A stretch of DNA of 64,000 bases from the NCBI GenBank assembly GCA_900074885.1, contig FJUW01000014.1, positions 440,505 to 504,504 on the forward strand, in the 5' to 3' direction. Positions within the stretch are counted from its first letter, which is position 1. Each line of letters begins with the position of its first letter. A model generated the notes under the pieces. It ran no database searches and was not told where the DNA came from. It saw only the letters and a program-made list of their open reading frames with translations. The stretch is from Rhynchosporium graminicola (taxonomy: Eukaryota > Ascomycota > Leotiomycetes > Helotiales > Ploettnerulaceae). The position numbers were made by a program, and so were the translations under genes. Positions 34,720 through 48,190 of the stretch are shown one piece after another.

Positions 34720-36024
34720 TATGAGAAGAGTTGAGCCCCGAGAAGCTCAGGGAAAGGAGGGAGGAAGAGATCCTTGTGTCTCGAAGTAGAGCGTGTGAAC
34801 CAGGAGATGAGAGGACCAACAGATCAACGTCCTCGACTGAGCTGCAAAATTCGGCTTCAAGCTCGGGGGTCAAGATTTGGGACGACAGAGCTTTATATAA
34901 ATACCATCCCGCTCCTCCAAAATCATCTACACATGTAAATTCTAATCAACTTAAGCTTGCCATCGGAGAATATTCCACAGCACCAGGACCAGGCCCGAAA
35001 CCAGAACCAGAACCTCAAACCTATCAATAAAAAATCACGTTCTTTTCCCAAAATCCAATGAAACGCCGGCGAAAGAGATGACAAGCAACGGCCACTTATG
35101 GCGACATAATCTAGCTTCAAGCTTCAAGCTGCTGGGCCTGCCCCTGCCCCTGGTCCTTCCCCACAGCCAGGAAGTGTCCGCCTATCAGATCTCGTAGTTA
35201 AGGGTGACATTGACATTGACATACCCCAAAGCCCTGTTTTGGAAGGGATGAGCGGTGACGACGGATGGATTTGGACGGTTGTGGGGTTGTAAGGTGGTTC
35301 AGCGCGGTGAGGTAAGATGTGGTGAGGATGTCGTGATTTGGATGTGGCTGGGGCCGCTCGTAGGGGTAGATCGGCAATTGAGTGCACATGAGACAAAACA
35401 TAAACACATATATCTTCCATCAATGGTTTATCTCCATGCAAGGGGATTGACTGACTGACTGTTGGGAGAAAACTAGATTGGAGGGATTGTTTTAGATGCA
35501 TCACAGACAACTGGGGATTGATTGCAAGATTGGTATTTGGAAAGAATCATTCATTCGTGATCATCTATCAAAACACATACACACACACACACACACACAT
35601 ACTCGGTGATTCATGCCTGTGCACGATATACGTATTTCGATCTTTTTCTCCTAGCACGCACAGCCATCTGTGGCGTCATCATCCTATATTTTCCAATGCT
35701 TGAAGCAAGTTGTAATCAAGCAAACGAATCGTCCACGGGGTATCGTAGTATGGTAGGCAAAGCCACTACCGGAACACCTTGGTGGTTTGGCCCATGCAAC
35801 TCCAGGTTTTCCATGCAAAAGATAGAGTCGTGATGCAGATCATGAAAAAGGAAAAAGAGAGAACAAAGACTAGTCCAGATTTTGCAATTCAGTCGAAAGA
35901 TGCGACACCGATCAAAGAAGGGGTAGTAGTGTCGTATGGTTGATGACTACAATTCAGTAGAATGAGAATGCCACAAAGGGCTCGGAAAGGATGTTTTTAC
36001 AAGCGAGGCTGTTTGGGTAAGTAT
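34720..36024. other. Intergenic with simple repeats
   Basis: No supported gene. Besides the AC microsatellite (listed separately) it holds a short TGAC repeat at about 35448-35461 and AGCTTCA direct repeats near 35114-35130. It serves as the promoter of the MFS gene at the left and the 3' end of red1 at the right. Confidence 0.4.
35579..35598 (+). repeat. (AC)10 microsatellite
   Basis: Ten perfect AC units in the intergenic region, flanked by near-matching ACAT and ATAC words. It is a candidate length-polymorphic marker. Confidence 0.95.
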
Positions 36025-39000
36025 CTAGATTGTCGTACCTTCAAGCACAGCCAAGATTTTGGACTTATCGCTGAGGAACTTTTGGCGGTGGGCAATGATC
36101 TCTGAAGCAATGACCTCGAAGTCTCTAACCTTCTGTTTTCGTAGGTCTGAGAGAACCGCCCTCAAACCAATGCAGAATTGGTCTCGTTGCTCGCCTTTAA
36201 AGTCTTCTGGGGAACCAAGCGCAGTCAAAACAGCATCATCTGACAATACCAAAGTCAGCAGTGACACAGTAAGCAGGACTGCAGGAAGAGCTGTGCAGGC
36301 TTCGTCTAGCAACCTACGCACCAGGGAGATCGGTATCTTTGAAATGTTGGAAGTCGCAGGTGGAGTCGTTGCAGATGCCACCAGCTAGTTCGAATCGGCA
36401 GAACTCATTCATGACATCGATTTTGTGACTGTAAGTTTTAGACTTCAAGCCACCAGGGACTTCATCATTGAAGTTTGGGTGGAATCGATAAGCTCTGAAC
36501 TGCTTCAAAGGGCTCTCATAGGGAGTGAACAAATGGGTCTCGGCAACAGCTTTGGGATGATCCTAGTTAGATGTTAGCCTAGAAGACAGTTTCAACATGT
36601 AACGAAAATTGATTGTACTTCAACCACTTTTCGAGGACTATCATTTGTGCATGACAGAATCTCCTCGGTTCGGCTTTGCGAGACATTATCACATGCTAGT
36701 GCTGGCTCAAGTTCTGGCATGTAGACATCTAAATTCACATCGTCTACGACTTCGGAGACAGTCTCTGGGGGAGCAGGGCTGAAAGGTGGCGAGTCGGAAA
36801 CGGAGTGGTCATCAAGGGGGGGTGTCGCCTCTGGGGGCTCGTAGTCATCAGATTCGGTTTGAGGTAAATCGGGCATTGTACGATCAAGAGTTGGCGAGTA
36901 TTCTGGGCTTCCTGCCTGTTCAGGGACCTGGGTAGGCGTCTGAGGAGCCAGCTGGTTAGGGTCGGGAGCGTAAAAGTCTTCCATATCCGTATCATCCTCT
37001 TGTGGGCCATGCGAGTCGACTTCAGCCCGGACCGCCTCTTGTAAAGCTGCCTCGAGAGCATGATCAGGGGATGTGGTTTCTTTTAGTCCTTCTTGCGCCT
37101 TGCCCTCTGTGAAGGTCTCACTGGAGAAGTTGACAGAACTCAGAACGGTGTTGTCATCCAAATTAGAATTGGTACCATCGATATTGAAGGGTTCGACTAT
37201 TTCCACATTGGATGTGTCATCATTGGCAAGCAGAGGCTGGCCAGCCTTGGCTGGAGATGCAGGAGTAGCAATGGAAGTGCTTAGTTCTGAGCAAAGGCCG
37301 CTTTCTGCAGGCTCGTTCTTGTCGGTTTCTAGATTGGATGAAGTTGGATGGGAAGAGCCTATATAAGCAGTCAGAGAAACTAAGATAGCCAGCGCAATTG
37401 AAAGAGATTGAACTTATCACTTACCTTCACTGACCGTAGAATCGTTGACCATGATATCGTCTAGCTTCTCCTTTTGAGCTTGCAATTGCTCCTCTGCCTC
37501 TTGTCCAAGTCGCGCCATTTCCTCCGCTAACCGACGCTTATCCTCGAGACTCCTCTGAACACTGGCTTCGATTTGTGCCATCTCGTCTCGTAATTGCTCG
37601 AGTCTGGTCTGGTTTTGCTGGACTTCGGCATCGACCCGCGGAATGTCAGCCGCAAGCTTTGCTCTGCGAAGGCTCTTCTGCTCGTCCTCACCCTTCTTGA
37701 GCTCGGCCGCCTTCGTAGCAGCAGCAGCCCGAGCATCAGCCAATCGCTGTTGATCCAGAGAAACGTTCGAAGTAGCGGTTTCGATCATCTCCTGCATACG
37801 AATGGAACTTTCAACCTTACTGGCAATGCTTGCGGCAGATGGGGTTGCTCTGGAGCCGTTTTCGTCGGATACTTGGGGTGTACGGGATCCACTGGACGCT
37901 TGCTTTGCTTTCTGACGAGCTTCCCGCAATGCAATCTCTTTCTTCAGCTTTTCCATTTCTGTCTGCACGTGGGTTAATCGTCCGGCAGTGTTTGGTACTG
38001 CCTGTTTGGGCGGAGTGTTGGCGACAGACGCATTCGGGGGTGGCGTATAGAGCTTCTGCGACGGAACGCTGGAGAGGGGTGGGAGGTTTTGGATGGTGGT
38101 GGAACGATGATCTGACATATTTCTTGCCAACTGCAATGGAGAATCTTGAGTAGCTTGAGATTCAAGTTCCATTGCAACATCCTCGTCTGAAGAATCAGCC
38201 TCATCCTCGCTGACGGTGATGACCAAGCGACTATCAGTGCGACTCTGGCCGAACGGACGTTTGTAAGGAATGCTAATTGGGGTTTCGTCAAAGTCAGCTG
38301 CTACAGGGCGCTTCCGGATAGTGCTAGATGTTGAAGACGACACTGCGGCTGTTGTGTCAGAAGTAGCTGTTCCCGAACCAGATGCAAGGAACAGGCCAGG
38401 TATGATAGAAGTCTGCTGTTGTGCAGAGACAGATGTAGTAGACGTGGAGCTTGTCGAAGGCTTCGTATCGATCTGAGGTTTCTTGATTGGGACAGAAGGA
38501 GCAGATATAGGAGAATGCGACGTTTTTGCACTGGAGCTTTCGCTTTGCTCTGCCAGAGGTTTCGAGACCTCTATGCTTGCGCTAACAGGTTTGTTGATAC
38601 CTTTTGCAGCTGCTTTCTGTGCACGTTCCTCCCGTGACTTACGAAGTGCCTCCATTTTGGACTGGAGAGTCTTTTGCTTCTCTGTCATTACCACTGGCTT
38701 AGTAGGAGCAATAACAGCGTTGGCTGACGGCAATTGCTGATCACCGTTTCTGAGCGTATTATTACCTAGAGCTGACAAGATGCGTTCAACGCCATGTCCA
38801 CTACTTTCGATCTTCTTGCTCGCAATCTCACCAGCGGGAATGCTGTTCGAGGCACCGGAAGGCAAGTTTTCCTTACCCATGAGATCATTTGCAACGAAAG
38901 TTGACGAATTCGAGCCTCCATCTTTGGCAGTTTTAGGAGAGTTGCGTGTCATCTTCAATTCGTCAAAGAGACTACCCACGACCTCTTTGCTGAAACCCTC

Positions 39001-40035
39001 GTCGATATAAGTCTGGTAGCGCACATCATAGGGCCATAAATTCAGGATTGCTGCTTGAGCTTTCTTGCGAGACTCAGAAACAGATCTGCCATTGATCGTC
39101 GGACTCAGTTGATGAGAGTTTTTGAGTTCTCGGCTAGCATCATCCAGCTTCAGAGATAATACATCTCCGTTGGTTTGCGGTTTTGGTTTGAGTGAAGTGT
39201 GACCCGCACCTTTTTGTGACCAACTAAATTGTTTTTGTGAAGTGCCAATCGGAGAAGCTGCTGTTTGAGCAGGTGTATGAGAATTGTAATTCTTTAATCT
39301 TGGAATATCACGCTCGGCGGCAGTTGGAGCATTATGGGGAGAGAATGAGCCAGAATTTTGGCGCCTGGTCTGTGAAGGGTCTCTTGACTGGTAGTTGTAA
39401 TTATTTGCTGTAGCAGGTAAGTAGAAGAACGATGGTAGCATCTGATCGAGCGTACCTGGATAGGCTGGTTGCTGTGAACTGTGTTCTGTCGGCCTAGAGT
39501 AAACAGCCCGTTGCGCAGTATCACTGTAAACCGTGCCACCATTTTCTCGGTACTGGGACGCGCCATATTCATCAGAAAGATTGTAAGCCGCGCTTGTGGG
39601 CTCCTCAAATTCGCCTTCATCTACGTCACCTTGTTCTTCGGAGGGTTGGACCCCGGAAAGCTGATGCTGGTATGCAGGCTGTCCAGGTGTTTGATAATAA
39701 GGTGCACCATGCTGCGCACTACTTGCAAAGCTAGAGTACCGTGTTGCGCCATTTGGGCCCGTATATGGTGGCAATGAAGCTGGGTCTTGATTCCATCCCT
39801 GAAATATGGGCAGAGGAGGAACGCCAGCCGCAACAGCAGAAGCACTGAAGGACGGAACAGACCTGTTGTATCCGTATGCAGAGAGCGACGCGTCATAATG
39901 AGACGCCATCTGCTGGCTGCCATTATTTGTTTGTAGGTAGGGATTCGGATAGCTAGGAGGAAGGTATGAGTGATTCTGTTGTTCTCGAGCATCATACCCC
40001 GCAGAATATGATGGTGTTGATGGGTATTCTGACAT
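36025..40035 (-). CDS. red1: Red1-like CCCH zinc-finger protein of nuclear RNA elimination
   Basis: Exons 40035-37425, 37358-36619, 36562-36322 and 36239-36025 give 1268 residues. Red1 is the scaffold of MTREC, which brings the helicase Mtl1 and the nuclear exosome to unwanted transcripts; the assignment rests on the single zinc finger of the zf-C3H1 family found in Red1/ZFC3H1. Its ligands are Cys1172-x8-Cys1181-x4-Cys1186-x3-His1190, preceded by FRAYRFHPNF and followed by a conserved C-terminal helix region (DFEVIASEIIAHRQKFL). The first 300 residues are Tyr/Gln/Pro/Ser-rich and probably disordered; about 780-865 forms a coiled coil (ARAAAATKAAELKKGEDEQ and on). The acidic linker (about 900-1110) has many Asp, Glu and Pro. 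An upstream in-frame ATG at 40056 would add seven residues. The gene is divergent from the myosin gene. Confidence 0.85.
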
Positions 40036-40903
40036 CTTTGCTCGAGTATGTAACAAGTTGCATTATCCGGAAACGTAACTGGATGATTAGTGGACACCAG
40101 GGAGAAGGGAGGTTCTCTGTAAACCTTCGAATCTTCGAACCTTCGAATCCGCGGGACACTTTATGGGGCAACTGGAATAGCTACTCGCAGATCATGTCGC
40201 GACAACGAGAAAAGATTTATAGAGAAGCCAGTGGGCAGGAATGTAAAGAAGTGAGGGGGAAGCAATCAAAGATCAAATGAGGATCAACGAAACTTAGTCA
40301 GGACGCGCGGTATTGAGTTGATGGATAGGGGTGGGGAGCGGTGATGAAGGAAACTCTCGAATGAGGGCAAAGGCAATCGACGGTTCAATTGTCCATGAGT
40401 GGCTCGAGTGGCAGCAAACCAAAATTGAAATCTAACAAGCGCTCAGTCGTTTACAGCGCTTAGCTGATCTTCAGGCTAACGTGTTCGAGACAAGCGTCGA
40501 TGTCACAGGATCAGAGGAGAGGATGAGATCGGATGGGGCAGGCGCGTCCCACAGCCGCGGGTCGCTGTCGTTGCTGTCTGCGCTTTGGTTGTTTACTTTG
40601 GGCGGCCCACCAGTCAGCGCCGCGTCAACAGAGAGAAGGAAGGACAGAGGACGAGAACTCCCAGACACTTCACATCCACGGACAGCATTTCATCTGCTTA
40701 TCACCACCGACCAATTCGACGTTTTCTTTGTGTCCTATGAATCTGGATTTGCTTACTACAACAATTGCTTCTTTCCTACATAACTAAATCCTCCGCGTCC
40801 GGGATCCAGACCTTCAACGAAATTAAATGATTCGCGCCGACTGATTCGGGGTTTCTTCAAGTACTACAGCCCATGCTGATACTTACATTTTGAGCACATC
40901 GTC
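40036..40903. promoter_or_regulatory. Divergent promoter, red1 and myosin II
   Basis: These 868 bp separate the two head-to-head starts. The notable element is a triple TTCGAA array (listed separately) near the red1 side. A short frame with Arg-rich codons at 40481-40783 has no domain. 5' UTRs probably occupy much of the stretch. Confidence 0.5.
40126..40147. promoter_or_regulatory. Triple TTCGAA array, heat-shock-element-like
   Basis: Three perfect TTCGAA words occur at 40126-40131, 40134-40139 and 40142-40147, with an exact 8-bp period. Read across the 2-bp gaps they form two GAA-n2-TTC units, which is the inverted arrangement of heat-shock factor sites. The array lies about 91-112 bp upstream of the red1 ATG. 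Function is inferred from the motif. Confidence 0.45.
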
Positions 40904-43900
40904 ATGGCATCTACCTCGCCGCAGAAACGCGGCAATCCCTTCGCGAGGACAGGATCATCATCTCCTGGTCCAGGGAATCCCAATGGCAGGCCAAAATCAA
41001 CAGCATCGTCTCCGCCGTTATCTGGACAACAAACCTCCGGACACAGCAGGTCATATTCGTCACTTGCAGGAGTCGCATCATCCAACTATGCTCCAGTTGC
41101 GCGGCAGCGATCGAATTCCAAAACAACTCTGCCATCGTCTAACACGTTTGCGCCTTCTTTCATCAAATCAGAAGAGATGCGCAGAGGGCCGGATGCTGTA
41201 AAGGGAATCGAAGGGGAGAACGACTTCTCTGGCAAGAGATATGTTTGGCTGAAGGATCCGAACACTGCATTCGTGAAGGGATGGATAGTGGAGGAACTGG
41301 AGGATAATTACATCCTTGTCCAAGGTGATGATGGCAGTGTATGTCCAGCTCTCTGAATACGTAGCGCGCAGACACTGACTATCTGATAGCAAAGAGAAGT
41401 CCACGCAGATAGCGTCGACAAGGTCAATCCAGCCAAATTTGACAAGGCGGACGACATGGCAGAGCTCACTCACTTGAATGAGGCTTCGGTGGTTCACAAC
41501 CTCCATATGAGATACCAGGCGGATTTAATATACACCTACTCGGGCTTGTTCTTGGTTGCGATCAACCCGTATTGCCCGCTGACGATATACACAAACGAGT
41601 ACATTAATATGTACAAAGGTCAGGGTCGGGAGGACACAAAGCCACATATTTACGCCATGGCAGACGAAGCCTTCCGGAATCTGGTTGACGAGGGGGAGAA
41701 TCAGAGCATCCTGGTCACAGGAGAATCGGGTGCCGGAAAGACAGAAAATACGAAGAAGGTCATTCAGTACCTAGCTGCGGTCGCACACTCGGATTCGCCA
41801 GTCAAGAACAAAGTACAGCATTCCAACCTGTCTCAGCAGATTTTGCGAGCGAATCCAATCCTTGAGGCTTTTGGAAACGCACAAACAGTACGAAACAACA
41901 ACTCTTCCCGTTTTGGAAAATTCATCAGGATCGAATTTACGCGCGCTGGAACTATTGCTGGGGCTTTCATTGATTGGTATCTGCTCGAGAAATCTCGTGT
42001 CGTGCGTCTTAATGCTCACGAGCGCAACTACCATGTTTTCTACCAGCTTCTGAAGGGAGCTGATCACAAGATGAAGCAAGACTTCATGATCGATGGCATG
42101 GACGTCGACGACTTTGCTTATACTCGTGATGGCCACGACATCATTGCTGGGGTTTCGGATCAAGAAGAGTGGAGCTCCTTGATCGAGGCCTTTGCCATCA
42201 TGGGATTTGCGGACAAGGAGCAAACCTCAATTCTACGAACTATCGCTGCAGTACTTCACTTGGGCAATATTACTGTTGTCAAGGAAAGCAGAGCGGCTGA
42301 TCAAGCTCGACTCGCCTCCGATGCCCGCGCTCATGCCGACAAGATGTGCAAATTGCTAGGAATACCTGTTGAGCCCTTTCTCCAGGCGCTCTTACATCCT
42401 CGAGTGAAGGCCGGGCGGGAGTGGGTAGAAAAAGTGCAAACCCCAGAACAAGTCAGGTTTGCGATTGATGCTCTCGCCAAAGGTATCTACGAGCGCAGCT
42501 TTGGTGATCTTGTCAGTCGAATAAATCGACAGCTTGATCGCACTGGTATGGGACTAGATGACTCTCGCTTCATCGGAGTGCTTGACATTGCTGGATTCGA
42601 AATCTTCGAGGAAAATAGCTTTGAGCAACTGTGCATCAATTACACCAACGAGAAATTGCAACAGTTTTTCAATCACCACATGTTTGTTCTGGAGCAAGAG
42701 GAATACGCTCGAGAACAGATTGAGTGGAAGTTCATTGATTTCGGACATGACTTGCAACCTACAATCGATCTCATCGAGCTGCCGAACCCCATAGGAATAT
42801 TTTCATGCTTAGACGAAGACTGTGTGATGCCAAAGGCCACGGACAAGTCTTTCACCGAAAAGCTCCACTCACTCTGGGACAAGAAGACGACAAAATACCG
42901 TCCTTCACGCCTTGGTCAAGGTTTCATGCTCACACATTACGCTGCTGAAGTTGAGTATGCGACGGAAGGCTGGCTGGAAAAGAATAAGGATCCACTGAAT
43001 GATAATATCACCAGACTACTTGCTGCATCCACCGACAAGCATGTTGCAACTCTTTTCATTGATTGCGCCGATACAGATGGGGACCCAGGAGCTACAAGAA
43101 GTCGTGTCAAGAAAGGCCTTTTTCGCACTGTTGCACAGCGGCATAAGGAGCAACTGTCCAGTTTGATGGCTCAACTCCACTCGACGCATCCTCATTTTGT
43201 TCGATGCATAATTCCCAACCACAAAAAGCGGCCGAAGCAACTCAGTGCACCTCTTGTTCTTGATCAACTGCGTTGCAATGGTGTACTGGAAGGCATTCGA
43301 ATTGCTAGGACCGGATTCCCCAATCGACTCCCTTTCTCGGAATTCAGACAACGGTATGAAGTGCTTTGTAGGAACATGCCCAGAGGTTATCTCGATGGCC
43401 AGACTGTTGCAACAATCATGCTCGAGAAGCTCAACCTTGACAAGTCTTTGTTCCGGGTTGGAATCACGAAAGTTTTCTTTAGGGCGGGTGTTCTCGCAGA
43501 GCTTGAAGAGCAGCGAGACGCCTTAATTCGGGAAATCATCGCGCGATTCCAATCTGTAGCCAGGGGCTTCACGCAACGCCGGATCGCCAACAAGAGACTG
43601 TACCGTGCAGAGGCAACTCGTATTATCCAGAGGAACTTTCAGGTATATTTGGACCTGTGCGAGAACCCTTGGTGGAGATTATTGGTAAAGATGAAACCAC
43701 TACTTGGCGCTACACGTACCTCAGGAGAAGTCAAGAAGCGTGACGAGATGATACAAAAGCTTACCGAAAGAATGGAGCAAGAAGCATCTTCTAAGCAGAG
43801 GCTTGAGGATGAACGTCGCAAGGCGCACCTCGACTTGCAGGGATTGCAGCAAGTCCTTGAAGGCGAACGTGCGACGGCATTGGATAAGGAGGAAATATCC

Positions 43901-46900
43901 CGAAGGCTGCAAGAGCAGAAAAGTCACCTCGAAGATGCTCTACAAGCGGCGGAGGAGGAAATCAATGATCTCGAAAATCAGCAAGACGCCCTCCTTCAAG
44001 CCAAACAAAAAGCAGAGAATGAGAATGACACGTGCCGTTCGCAGCTGGACCAGGCTGGACAGATGCTGGCAAGTATGGAGGCCGAAAAACGAGATATTAT
44101 GCAGCAGCGGGACGATCTTCAAGCCAAAATAGAAGATTTGAGCAGAGAACAATCCAACAGAAGTGCGGAAGAGTCACGACTGCAGAAGGATAACAACATG
44201 CTGCAAAGTCAACTCAGCCTGAAGGATCGGAAACTACAAGATCTCAAAGGTCAGCTTTTGGAGGTAGACCATGAGAGCGACATCAAATTAGCCAAGGCTA
44301 CACGAGACCTTCAGACAGCTCGTAGCAGAGAGCAAAATCTGACTAGCGACAATCAGAAGCTCAATCAACAGCTTTCCGAATTGGCTGCTGCATCGACCGG
44401 TTATGAAGATATTGTTCGTCGGAAGGATAGTGAACTTGCGGTCCTCCGATCCGATAATGGGAAGTACGAGACGGAACGGAAAACTTTCGAAGAGGAGAAA
44501 CGTTCCCTCATGGCCGAAAAAGAACAAATTGTCAATCGACTGCGGGAAGTGCAGGCTGAAATCTTTGCGATGAAGTCACAAAAGGCCCACCTCGAGAAAG
44601 AGGCTGCAGAAACCAAGAAACTTCTCGACGCCCGTCTGACCGAAGATGCCCAAGCGGGCGAGACTCGCAAGAGGCTTGAGCAGGATATCGAATACTACAA
44701 GGGTGAGTTGGAGAAGACTCAAAAGGAGCTTAGTAGGACAGCTCAATCTCGAGATGATGTTCAGATGCTTGCAGAACACAAGTACAAGGAGCTCAATGAC
44801 AAGTACGAAGAAGTAAATGAAGCGAAGATAATCATCGAAAAGGAACTTTATGTACAGCAAGATACCCTGAGACGAGCCATGGAAGCTAGGGTTACAGCTG
44901 AGAAAGATCGTAACGAGGCGCGGAACGAGATTAGACGACTGAGAGAAGCCAAGACTGCTGCTGAAGAGGCCAGAATCCAGGCTGAGTTATCGAATGATCG
45001 AAACGCGTTGCGAGTGGCGCGTGAGCGGGAGACGAGCCTACGGAAAGATCTGGACGAGGAGCAAGGCCGAGCGAAGTATCTTGAAGAGCAATGCACTTTC
45101 CTCACCACTCGAGTTAAAGAGTTGGAAAAAACCATTCTTGACTCTGGAAAATTTGGCCTTCAGGTTGATCAAGAGAAGGATAGGTTGCAACGAGAACTCA
45201 GCGCCGCCAAGAGTCGACTAATTGCATCGGAACGAGATAACAAAGCCCTTCTTACGAAGATTCAGCAGAAAGGTCTCGAGATATCTCGTTCAAACTCAGT
45301 TGTCAATCAGCGTAGTCAATCAGAACTCATTGCCTCCCAAAGAGACAAAGCCAAGGCTGAGGAACAGAGCCGGAAGGTTGCCAAGCAACTGGAGACAGCC
45401 CAAAACGAGATTGCTTCGCTGCGGAAGAAGAACGAGAAGCTACTCCTAGATTTGGAAGATCGTGCTCATGAGGTTGCTCGGGAGCACAAAACTACACGCA
45501 ATGCTGAGAAGTCATCATCTACCACCACAAGTCAATTAGCCGAAGCAGTCCGAAATCTAGAGGCCGAGAGACAACAGCACAACCGGTCCAGAGATTCGAA
45601 TCGGCAGCTTCAGTCTATTGTTGAGACTCGAGAGCGAGAACTGTTGCAGCTGTTGAGGAAAGTCGATCCCGAAACAAACCACCCAATGCCTCAGCTCGAC
45701 GGGGAGAGTGATAGGAATGCAACAAAGACTCCGAACCTGGTACCGACACTTGTACAAAAGGTTGAAGAGTTGTATCAGAACCTCCGAGTTCAAGCGGCTG
45801 GAAGAGCAAATGCAGAATCACAAGCGGTAGAATTGCGAAAGAGATTTGAGGTCGAGTTTGGAGAATCACCGGAAAGGCAATCGCCTAGTCGTCCAAAACT
45901 CGAGGAGATAAATCCTAACCAGGGTTCTTTCAATCAATCTCCTAGTCATCTCCGAAGTAAGCTCAATGCAAGACCTCGTTCTAATGTCACGACTCCCACC
46001 CGTAGATTTCCAAGCAACGGAGCCGAGGACTCTGGACGGTCCGATCGAACTGCTGATATCCTCAGCTTTAATAATCGAATGGATCTCAAGGCTGACTTTG
46101 AAGAACTTCAAAATCAGCTTCAGATGAGTCAGATGCAGAATCGACACCTCCAGAGCCAACTGGAGCGCACAACACCTGCGAGAGAGCTCTGGCCAGAGGA
46201 CAGCCCGTCAGTCCGCCGAGTTCAGAAATTAGAGCAAGCCAACAGCAGACTTCATGAAATGTTGGATGACTCGGCTAAGAAGGTTTCTTCGCTAGAGAAA
46301 AGCATTCAGACAGGAGAACTATCGCTACGCGACATCCAGACCAAGTCACATGAAGAGCTTTTCGATCTCATAAACAGTCAAGAAGATTCTCGCCGATCTC
46401 TACTCCACATCCACAATGACACTGTTGCTGAGCTCAATGACACCAAGAAACATCACGACAGCCTGAAGCACACTCGTGCTACTTTGGAAGTCGAGCTTCG
46501 AGATGCCAAGTCAGACCTCAAGGATGTTTCACAGCAGAGAGAGCAGGATGCCGCCAATCGATCCCAGCTACTCCAGGAGTTTGCTGATCTACAGATCCGT
46601 CTCGATGCGGAATCTTCCGAACTGCTCGACGTATCATCCAGTCTATCGTTGTACAAGAGTCGCGCCGATGAGTACTTCAGTAAATTGGAGCAGGCTGAGA
46701 TCGCTGTCATGAAAGCAACCAGGGCTGAGCAATTTGCCAAATCACAGGCAAGAGAGGCCGAGGAAACCTGTGCCGAGATTCTGTCTGAGCGTAAGCAGAC
46801 AGATGCGGCTATCGAAGACCTGCAACGTCAAAATCAAAGCTACGAGGAGCGGTTGGAAGACATGTCGGTTGATCTCGAGGCTGCTCTTCAGGCCAGGAAA

Positions 46901-48190
46901 CGACTGCAGCATGAGCTTGAGGACTACCGAAGTCAAAGAGCAATGGACATCGAGGATAAGGAGACAAGCATGGAACAGACTCGGAAGAAGTACCAGGCTG
47001 AATTTGCCACTCTCACCAACGAATTGGACATCGCTCGCGAGGAGAAGTTGTTCAAGCAATCCGAAAACACCAGACTGCGAGAGGAATTGGAAGAGCTTCG
47101 ATCTAAATGGGATGATGAAGTGCTCAACAGTTCAACTTGGTCTAAAGAAAAAGCCCGTCTCGAGTCTACACTCTCGGATCTCTCAGCTTCGCGAGATGAG
47201 GCTATCAAGGCTCACACCGATGCTCAGGATAAGGTTGTCAATATGATGTCTCAACTCCGAAGCTTGAGAACAACAGTGGACGACGTAAGTGCTGAGCGAG
47301 ATATGCTTCAACGCGAGAAACGTGGCCTAGAAGCTAGACTCTTAGAAGCGAAAACTGGCTTGGATGATCTTGCTCGTGGAGACAGTCCATCTCTGAGGAA
47401 TGCCGCCAGTCTTGATCGAGAGCTTCTGGAACTGAAGTCAAACCTTGCCCAGCAGGAAGACATCGTCGCTGCTGCTGTTGGCAAGATGCGTCGTACCGAA
47501 GCCCTCACAGCTGAGATGCAAAAGGATATTGTTGCCGAGCGGGAAACCACAGCACAACTCCATACCGAAAAAGCCGGACTTGAGAAGTCTCTCAAGGAAC
47601 TTCAAGTCCGTTTGATTGATCTCGAAACGAAGGGTTACTCGAGCTCTAGCCAAGATGTGAGATTCTTACACGGTCGTGTCCAAGAGGTAATCCTCCCTAC
47701 AACCTTTACCAAAGAAATATAGCTAACAATGCCACAGTTGGAATCCCAGCTCGAAGCCCAAGAAACGGAACGCAACAAATCCCAACGCTCAGTCCGAAAT
47801 GTCGACCGTACAGTCAAAGACCTCCAACTCCAAATCGAGCGTAAAGAAAAAGCCAACACTTCTCTCCAAGAAGATATCTCCCGCTCACGAGACAAGATCG
47901 AGAAACTGCTCCGCACTATCGATGAGCTGCAGAGTAGCGAAAGTGATGGCCAGCTCGCTGCCAGGAGAGCAGAACGTGCGCTGAACGAGGAGCGGGAGAA
48001 AGCACTGAGACTTGAGAGGGAGTTAGAAGGTTGGAAGGGACTCAAGGGTGGGAATTCCGGGACGGCGAGGAGAGGAAGTGGTGCTGTTTGGGCGATGAAT
48101 GGGACGAGTGCGGATGATAATGGGATTGATGTCCCGAAGAGGAAGAGCAGCGTCAGTAGGCAGGTGAGCCTTAGTAAGGGCTTCTTGTGA
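40904..48190 (+). CDS. myo2: Conventional myosin II heavy chain
   Basis: Exons 40904-41338, 41390-47686 and 47738-48190 give 2394 residues. This is the class II myosin of the contractile ring and septum formation (MyoB in Aspergillus). After a Ser-rich head extension (about 1-100) comes an SH3-like segment (RYVWLKDPNTAFVKGWIVEE), then the motor: P-loop GESGAGKT at 256-263, switch I (NNNSSRFGKF), switch II (DIAGFEIFEENSFEQLCINYTNE) and the actin-binding block (LHSTHPHFVRCIIPNHKKRP). A neck with an IQ-like helix (about 860-885) precedes the Trp-Trp region and a coiled-coil tail (about 900-2340), with a less ordered Pro/Ser/Arg hinge near 1640-1720. The C-terminal tail is basic and Ser-rich. The length fits the family. 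Only two introns are seen, both with clean GT-AG borders and exact phase. Confidence 0.96.
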
